From positions 1-41,488 of the IMG/VR virus record IMGVR_UViG_3300046507_000077: 41,488 nucleotides of DNA; one strand, given 5' to 3'. This DNA is from a virus. This document shows, in pieces, positions 37,274 to 41,488 of the stretch. How positions within the stretch are numbered: position 1 is the stretch's first letter; the number at the start of each line of letters is the position of its first letter. Position numbers and translations under genes: made by a program. The notes under the pieces were generated by a model. That model did no database searches. It saw only the letters and a list, made by a program, of their open reading frames with translations, and was not told where the DNA came from.

Positions 37274-37303
37274 CGCTCCGGAATGGAGCGGAGGGGATTC
37301 CCA
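37274..37303 (-). promoter_or_regulatory. Early-promoter-like motif copy l with leader hairpin
   Basis: The minus strand reads TGGGAATCCCCTCCGCTCCA (37284-37303), a full match, upstream of the sigma-like gene. CGCTCC (37274-37279) pairs with GGAGCG (37285-37290). Confidence 0.7.
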
Positions 37304-37463
37304 CCGAAGGAGTCAGGACGTTTGCCCAGGTCACAGCCTGTTTTGGGCATGGCTTCGCCACGGAATGGCGAAAATGGGTGTCACGGCCTGAGCCCCGTCA
37401 GTGGGCGATTCGTGCGACGGGGCGTGATCAAGGCCGTACGTCGTGGTGCTCTTCGAACGTATG

Positions 37464-37503
37464 TCAGTGCCTACTCAGAAGCAACGTTCTGAGTAGGCAC
37501 TGA
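37464..37503. terminator. Perfect 17-bp hairpin containing operator half-arms
   Basis: TCAGTGCCTACTCAGAA pairs perfectly with TTCTGAGTAGGCACTGA over the loop GCAACG. It includes CCTACTC/GAGTAGG, the outer arms of the operator family, separated by a longer centre. There is no T-run on either side. Confidence 0.75.
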
Positions 37504-37650
37504 ACTTCAATATGACCACGAGCGGAGACGAGCCGGAAGCGCAAATCGAAGGTGCAACCCGGGGCTCATCCTTCGGGATGACGGTTGTACTCCCCCGATA
37601 ACAAGGGGGTCACCTTTGAATCGTAGAAACGACGCTTCGGGGCTCGTCAG

Positions 37651-37668
37651 CCCACTCTTGAGAGTAGG
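37651..37668. promoter_or_regulatory. Operator-like palindrome 12
   Basis: CCCACTCTTGAGAGTAGG in the noncoding region downstream of the polymerase. Confidence 0.7.
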
Positions 37669-37681
37669 CAGTGAATCGTGA

Positions 37682-37710
37682 TCCGGCCGTGACCGAATCG
37701 AACGGCCGGA
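37682..37710 (-). terminator. Hairpin terminator after DNA polymerase
   Basis: TCCGGCCGT pairs perfectly with ACGGCCGGA, loop of 11, 27 bases past the stop. The T-run is poor. Confidence 0.65.
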
Positions 37711-37736
37711 CAGAAGCGGAAGGTGGCACAGCTCAC

Positions 37737-39689
37737 TTATGCAGCCTTCGCGTACGCCGCTTGCGGGTTCACCGCGTACCACTCGTCCTGAGCGATCAGG
37801 AGTTCAGGCAGGTACTTGCCCGCCGTGTCCTTCATGTACAGGCTGCCCCACGAGCGACCGCCAATCTCCGCTTCGGAGCTAATCGGAACGCCGAACAAAT
37901 CGAACGACATGCAGCGCTCGAACTCACGGGCAAAGTCCTGGGCTTCACGCGCGGGCACCGACGCAAGCACTTCGTCATGGATCGGCAACTTCATGTAGTC
38001 GAGAAGCCCGGCCTCTTCCATGTTCAGCATGGCTTGCCCCAGCACGTCACGCGCTGCCGACTGTGATTGGTAGTTCACAACGGCGTACATGCGGTCACGG
38101 TCCAGCGGCAGCCGGCGACCGGTGACGGACACGGTGACGAGCCCGGTTGCACGAGCTTCCCGCTGCCACTTCTTGGACGCGCGGACGATCTCCGGATACG
38201 CCCGGTCGTACGCAGCAATGGCAGCACGCACCTGAGCGATAGGCGCACCGGTCTGACGCGCGATCGTCTCAGCCCCTCCGCCGTAGACCTTGCCGAAGCC
38301 GATTCCCTTACAGAGCTTGCGGTGAGCCTTCGTGAAGTTCGGACCGAACACGAGTCGCGCCGTGAAGTCGTGCAAGTCCTCACCGGCGTTGATCGCTTGC
38401 TTCATGCGCTTCACGTTGGCGAGAGCGGCAAGAACGCGCATTTCAACGGCAGCGAAGTCGGTGCTGATCATCACGTGACCGGGGTCAGCGAGAAGAGCGC
38501 GCCGGATCATGTAGTCAGACGATGGCAGCGTTTGAAGCGCGGGCTTCGTGATGCTCATACGCCCCGTGCGCGCGGCAAGGGTCTGTATGTTCGGGTGGAC
38601 GCGACCGTTCGCGTCAAGGTTGTTCAGGAAGGTGTCCGCGTACGCGGTGACCCACTTACCCGCACGCTTCGCGCGAAGGACAGCGTCAGCAAGCGGGTTC
38701 GCCTTACGACCCCCTACGCGCTCCCAATCGCGGTCAAGGTCAGCGAGGAACTGAAGAACGGCCTTGTCCGTCTTGAGCGCGCCACCGTCCGTGTACTCAG
38801 GCGAACTGTTGCCCGGAAGAATCATGTCTTCGCCCATGGCAAGGAGTGCTTCCGCAACCTGGGCACCGGAGTTGACCGACTGAACGCCGTACCGGGCGGC
38901 AATGGCGCTGTGCTTCGCCTCTTCTTCGTGCAGCTTTACGCTCAGCGTGGACGCGTACTCACTGTCCAGCACGATTCCCGCGCGCATCATCACTGAGCAC
39001 ATGCGGGCAATTTGGTGCTCGTAGTCCACGAGTGCCTGACGCACGCCGAGACGAGCAAGCTCAGCGGTCAGGATCGGGTCAAGACGCGCTGTGTAGATCA
39101 CGTCAAGGCCGGCGTACAGGTTGTAAGTCGGGTGGTCCAACGGGATGTTGGCCCAACCCGTGGCCTTCGTGAAGCCGAGACCGTTAAAGACTTCGGTCAG
39201 GTCTCCGGCAGTGTCCGGGGCGTTCGGGTCAATGTAGTGACCGGCGTTCGGCTTGAGCCCGGTCCCGATACCTCCCTTGTGGGGCTCACGCGGGTCAATG
39301 AGCGTCGCCTTGATCTTCGTGTCAACCGTCTTCGGTGCCAGGATCTCAAGGGCATACGGCGCGTGCTCGTCCAGCACGAGCCAATCAAACGGCGCGTTGT
39401 GGATCAGGAAGCGTGAAGCCATGCGCAGCACGTACAGCGCTGCCTCAATGAAGCGTCCCCCGCGCTCCCAATGGATTACCCATGCCGTGTGCTCGTCCCC
39501 GAACTGAATGGTCCGGAGTCGGTAGTTCGGGCTGTAGATATCCAGCCCGGTCGTCTCGGTGTCCAGCGCGATCGGTCCACGGAGAGCGGCAGTGCGCGCC
39601 CACTGCATGAACTCACGAAGGTCGTTGTCAGTCTCCGGAATGTTGATCCGGACCACTTCGCCGGCCACGTCATGGAAGTACGTTTTCAA
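37737..39689 (-). CDS. DNA polymerase I (family A) with 3'-5' exonuclease
   Basis: A 650-residue replicative polymerase. The proofreading domain has ALDTETTGLD (exo I, D and E), LIHNAPFDWL (exo II), and LDVIYTARLDP (exo III region). The polymerase has motif A MISTDFAAVEMRVLAAL, motif B RKLCKGIGFGKVYGGG with K and Y, and motif C LPIHDEVLAS. There is no 5'-3' exonuclease domain, as usual in phages. The TTG at 39689 follows AGGGGACACACC. Palindrome 13 lies 31 bases upstream. Confidence 0.93.
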   Translation of the reverse strand: MKTYFHDVAGEVVRINIPETDNDLREFMQWARTAALRGPIALDTETTGLDIYSPNYRLRTIQFGDEHTAWVIHWERGGRFIEAALYVLRMASRFLIHNAPFDWLVLDEHAPYALEILAPKTVDTKIKATLIDPREPHKGGIGTGLKPNAGHYIDPNAPDTAGDLTEVFNGLGFTKATGWANIPLDHPTYNLYAGLDVIYTARLDPILTAELARLGVRQALVDYEHQIARMCSVMMRAGIVLDSEYASTLSVKLHEEEAKHSAIAARYGVQSVNSGAQVAEALLAMGEDMILPGNSSPEYTDGGALKTDKAVLQFLADLDRDWERVGGRKANPLADAVLRAKRAGKWVTAYADTFLNNLDANGRVHPNIQTLAARTGRMSITKPALQTLPSSDYMIRRALLADPGHVMISTDFAAVEMRVLAALANVKRMKQAINAGEDLHDFTARLVFGPNFTKAHRKLCKGIGFGKVYGGGAETIARQTGAPIAQVRAAIAAYDRAYPEIVRASKKWQREARATGLVTVSVTGRRLPLDRDRMYAVVNYQSQSAARDVLGQAMLNMEEAGLLDYMKLPIHDEVLASVPAREAQDFAREFERCMSFDLFGVPISSEAEIGGRSWGSLYMKDTAGKYLPELLIAQDEWYAVNPQAAYAKAA

Positions 39690-39709
39690 GGTGTGTCCCC
39701 TAACGCCAA

Positions 39710-39747
39710 AAGGGGCCAACCCACTCTTGAGAGTAGGCTGACCCCTT
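39710..39747. terminator. Hairpin with operator palindrome 13 as its head
   Basis: AAGGGG (39710-39715) pairs with CCCCTT (39742-39747) and CCCACTCTTGAGAGTAGG (39720-39737) continues the stem; 15 of 18 pairs form around a TG loop. It lies between methyltransferase and polymerase. Confidence 0.75.
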
Positions 39748-39762
39748 GTCGGTTGCGTGCTC

Positions 39763-40419
39763 TTACAGCTCCGCGCGGTGAGCGTCCAACTTCGCCTTCA
39801 AGTCACGGAAGGCGTAGAAGGCTTGATGCGGAACGACACCGTTGCCGATTCGCTCAAGCTTCTCGCGGTGACTGAGCCCCGGGACGTTGGTCACCCAACC
39901 GGGCTCAAGCCCCATGAGCCATTCCGCAAACTCCGGGCTGAGCTTCACGCCACCACGTGGACCACGAATGACCGGGACCGGTGCCGCTGTCTGCCGGATC
40001 ACTTCCCACCGGTACACGGCAGGCGCGAACTCTCCCCACCACTCAGCGGGGGAGTGTGGTCCGTCGTCGGGCAACTCGTCTTCCGGCGTGACGTTCAGCA
40101 AGAAGACAACTTCGTCTTCAAGGGTCGGACCGTGTCCACCGGCCTTGCGCTTGTCCGGGTGCTGAGCGCTGCCGTTGCTGCCCAGGTTGGCAGTCGGTGT
40201 CTTGAAGAGAACGTCAGCGCGGTCACGCGGGAAGAGACGAGCCACGGCGGTAACAAGGTCGTCACCACCTGCCCCCGGTCGATCGCGCTTCGCGAAGTCG
40301 GGACCCCGGTTAGCGTCAGCTACGGTCGGAGTCGGCAAGAGTGGCAACGCAGAACCATCGTTCCCGCATGTGCGGGGCTCCAATGTCGGAAGCTCGTATA
40401 GAAGTCCACGCAGCGTCAT
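39763..40419 (-). CDS. C5 DNA methyltransferase, C-terminal part in another frame
   Basis: A 218-residue ORF from ATG 40419 carrying LPTPTVADANRGPDF, a variable part (target recognition), then SPEFAEWLMGLEPGW and LERIGNGVVPHQAFYAF, the family's motif X. It overlaps the N-terminal part by about 104 bases in a different frame. It is either a second subunit like M.AquI beta or the rest of one gene broken by an indel near 40340-40370. A -1 shift at VATL would join VATL to LPTPTVADAN. Confidence 0.75.
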   Translation of the reverse strand: MTLRGLLYELPTLEPRTCGNDGSALPLLPTPTVADANRGPDFAKRDRPGAGGDDLVTAVARLFPRDRADVLFKTPTANLGSNGSAQHPDKRKAGGHGPTLEDEVVFLLNVTPEDELPDDGPHSPAEWWGEFAPAVYRWEVIRQTAAPVPVIRGPRGGVKLSPEFAEWLMGLEPGWVTNVPGLSHREKLERIGNGVVPHQAFYAFRDLKAKLDAHRAEL

Positions 40420-40816
40420 ACCCGATTTCGTGAAGCGATGTGAGCACGCTGCCTTGTCCCCTATTTCGGAGTGCTCCGACGTTCTCCAGGAAGACGTGTC
40501 GCGGTCGAATGATCCGTATGCCGTCAGCGATGTTGAACCAAATTCCACTGCGCTCACCCTTGATCCCCTCACGCTTACCGGCGTTGCTGATGTCCTGACA
40601 CGGGAAGCCCGCTGTGATCGTGTCCACTTCGCCCTTGAGCGCTTCCCAAGGGGCGTACCGCACGTCACCGATGTTGGGCGCGTCCGGGAATCGGTACGCC
40701 ATGACTTCGCACGCTGCCTTGTGGACTTCGGCAACGACCGTGACCTTGTCGCCGGTTAGCGCTTCCACAGCGATTCCGAGACCGCCGTATCCCGCGCAGA
40801 GTTCTAGGATTGGCAC
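40316..40816 (-). CDS. C5 DNA methyltransferase, N-terminal part
   Basis: A 166-residue ORF with motifs I (LELCAGYGGLG), IV (AGFPCQDIS, catalytic C), VI (FLENV) and VIII (RERWF), ending LADSDRS at a stop. It lacks the target recognition domain and motif X, found in the overlapping ORF. The enzyme would methylate cytosine to protect phage DNA from restriction. GTG 40816 follows GGAGGGG, which can pair with the promoter motif. Confidence 0.85.
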   Translation of the reverse strand: MPILELCAGYGGLGIAVEALTGDKVTVVAEVHKAACEVMAYRFPDAPNIGDVRYAPWEALKGEVDTITAGFPCQDISNAGKREGIKGERSGIWFNIADGIRIIRPRHVFLENVGALRNRGQGSVLTSLHEIGYDAAWTSIRASDIGAPHMRERWFCVATLADSDRS

Positions 40817-40822
40817 CTTGTG

Positions 40823-40878
40823 CCCCTCCGCTCTCAGTTGGTTGCTTGTACCTGACTGAGAGCGGAGGGGATTCCCAC
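40823..40878 (-). promoter_or_regulatory. Early-promoter-like motif copy m with 16-bp inverted repeat
   Basis: The minus strand reads GTGGGAATCCCCTCCGCTCTCA (40857-40878). CCCCTCCGCTCTCAGT (40823-40838) is the exact inverted copy of 40855-40870, 16 bases apart. The downstream arm contains the methyltransferase ribosome site. Confidence 0.7.
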
Positions 40879-41488
40879 TTAGCCCTGACCGAAGATTCCG
40901 GGTCCCGTGGACGCTTCGGGCTCGTCGGCAAGGCGGAGACCTACGAGCGCGTTCCCCTTCGCCACCCGCTTACGGGACACGCCGCGCTCTTCCATGGCAG
41001 CGAAGAACGCGCGACGCGTCCAACGCTCCTTCTGCGGAAGGTTCTCCGCTTCGCACCAATCCAAGTAGTGGTTGAACGCGTCCCCTCCGAGCATCACGTT
41101 CGACGCGTCACCCTTGACGAGCACGGCGGGAACCGAAGCGTCTTCGGAATAGAAGCCGGCGAGAGCATCGGACGTGGCGCGGTAGTCCCGCGTGGCAGTC
41201 GTGATCGACTCCGGGTCGCCCAACCCGTTCGCGTACCACTCGACAGCACCACGCACAGCCCATGCCACGATTCCGGCAGCCTCAGCAAGAAGCTTCTTGT
41301 CAAGGTCGTAATCCCGCTCGTGCGGAGCGAAGTACCGCGTGAACGGCACGAGCTTGACGCGTCGCCAAAGCCCTTCGTCCTGACCCTTGAAGCGGGGCTT
41401 GTGGTTCGTCGCAAGCATGATCAGGAACGTCGGGGCGAACGTGAAGAACTCCTGACGCAAGAAGCGCGCGGTGACCTTGTCCTTGCCC
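40879..41488 (-). CDS. Primase-helicase, C-terminal part (runs off the right edge)
   Basis: The last 202 residues of the SF3/P4-like helicase: KDKVTARF, FAPTFLIMLATNHKPRF (sensor 1 with conserved N), then GLWRRVKLVPFTRYF and a winged-helix-like C-terminus (YLDWCEAENLPQKERWTRRA). Walker A is at the other end of the window. The expected Walker B and intervening about 50 residues are missing between the edges. Confidence 0.88.
   Translation of the reverse strand, partial: GKDKVTARFLRQEFFTFAPTFLIMLATNHKPRFKGQDEGLWRRVKLVPFTRYFAPHERDYDLDKKLLAEAAGIVAWAVRGAVEWYANGLGDPESITTATRDYRATSDALAGFYSEDASVPAVLVKGDASNVMLGGDAFNHYLDWCEAENLPQKERWTRRAFFAAMEERGVSRKRVAKGNALVGLRLADEPEASTGPGIFGQG

Larger units (their letters stand above)
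37250..37736. other. 487-nt noncoding region with stacked hairpins
   Basis: It contains motif copy l, a two-level hairpin at 37383-37437 (ACGGCCT/AGGCCGT outside GCCCCGTC/GACGGGGC), the 17-bp hairpin at 37464-37503, a CATCC...GGATG tetraloop hairpin (about 37567-37580), CCCCC/GGGGG (about 37593-37610), palindrome 12 and the polymerase terminator. I see no convincing ORF. Confidence 0.6.

Noticed and set aside
37507-37782. Minus-strand ORF of 91 aa in the noncoding region
   Set aside because: It crosses the polymerase stop, a terminator, an operator and several hairpins; there is no ribosome site and composition is unlike neighbours.
2623-39737. Repeated 18-nt palindromes as a CRISPR or transposon-end array
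   Set aside because: They are dispersed singly, always intergenic, and have no spacers of constant length or target duplications.

Overview
The window is most of the genome of a temperate siphovirus of a high-GC actinomycete, most probably a Streptomyces phage related to phiC31, phiBT1, TG1 and SV1. The evidence is a large serine integrase with an attP-like site beside it, a homologue of the phiC31 gp3 recombination directionality factor, an HK97-type head gene set, a type-A DNA polymerase, a primase-helicase and a dNMP kinase, all in GC-rich, tightly packed genes. Every gene I can support is on the minus strand. The large plus-strand ORFs are GC-rich shadows.

Reading in the direction of transcription (right to left): the C-terminus of the primase-helicase (41.5-40.9 kb), a C5 methyltransferase in two reading frames, DNA polymerase, a 487-nt hairpin-rich gap, a sigma-70-like protein ending in a zinc ribbon, an endonuclease VII-like HNH, and a run of small genes with two lipoproteins, a DUF2637-like membrane protein and a tRNA-like element (36-30 kb). 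Then come attP and int (29.8-27.9 kb), a regulatory gap and tRNA-Lys, then the late region: HNH, TerS, TerL, portal, protease, capsid, connectors, tail tube, chaperones, tape measure, tail tip, fibre, amidase and holin (27.4-9.2 kb). Last come dNMP kinase, a candidate repressor, RecB-like nuclease, RNA ligase, the gp3-type RDF, HNH and the N-terminal half of the primase-helicase. Both window ends fall in that one gene, so the molecule is a near-complete circle cut there, with roughly 150 bp apparently missing.

Two dispersed sequence families tie the regions together. About 14 copies of GGGAATCCCCTYCGCTC (minus strand) sit at the 3' end of one gene and just upstream of the next. They occur only outside the structural block and are often followed by a leader hairpin. 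They look like phage-specific early promoters, and the sigma-like protein, itself preceded by a copy, is a candidate to read them. Thirteen copies of an 18-nt palindrome (CCTACTCTTRAGAGTAGG type) sit in intergenic gaps across early and late regions, several of them as the head of a terminator-like hairpin. They look like operators of the lysogenic repressor, comparable with the CIR sites of phiC31.

Other notable points are a duplicated 89-bp promoter-like element 21.4 kb apart, a possible SD-masking hairpin before the RDF gene, an RNA ligase in a phage with tRNA genes, a tRNA-like gene whose anticodon arm does not fold, and a gene for a small coupled protein just after the RDF.
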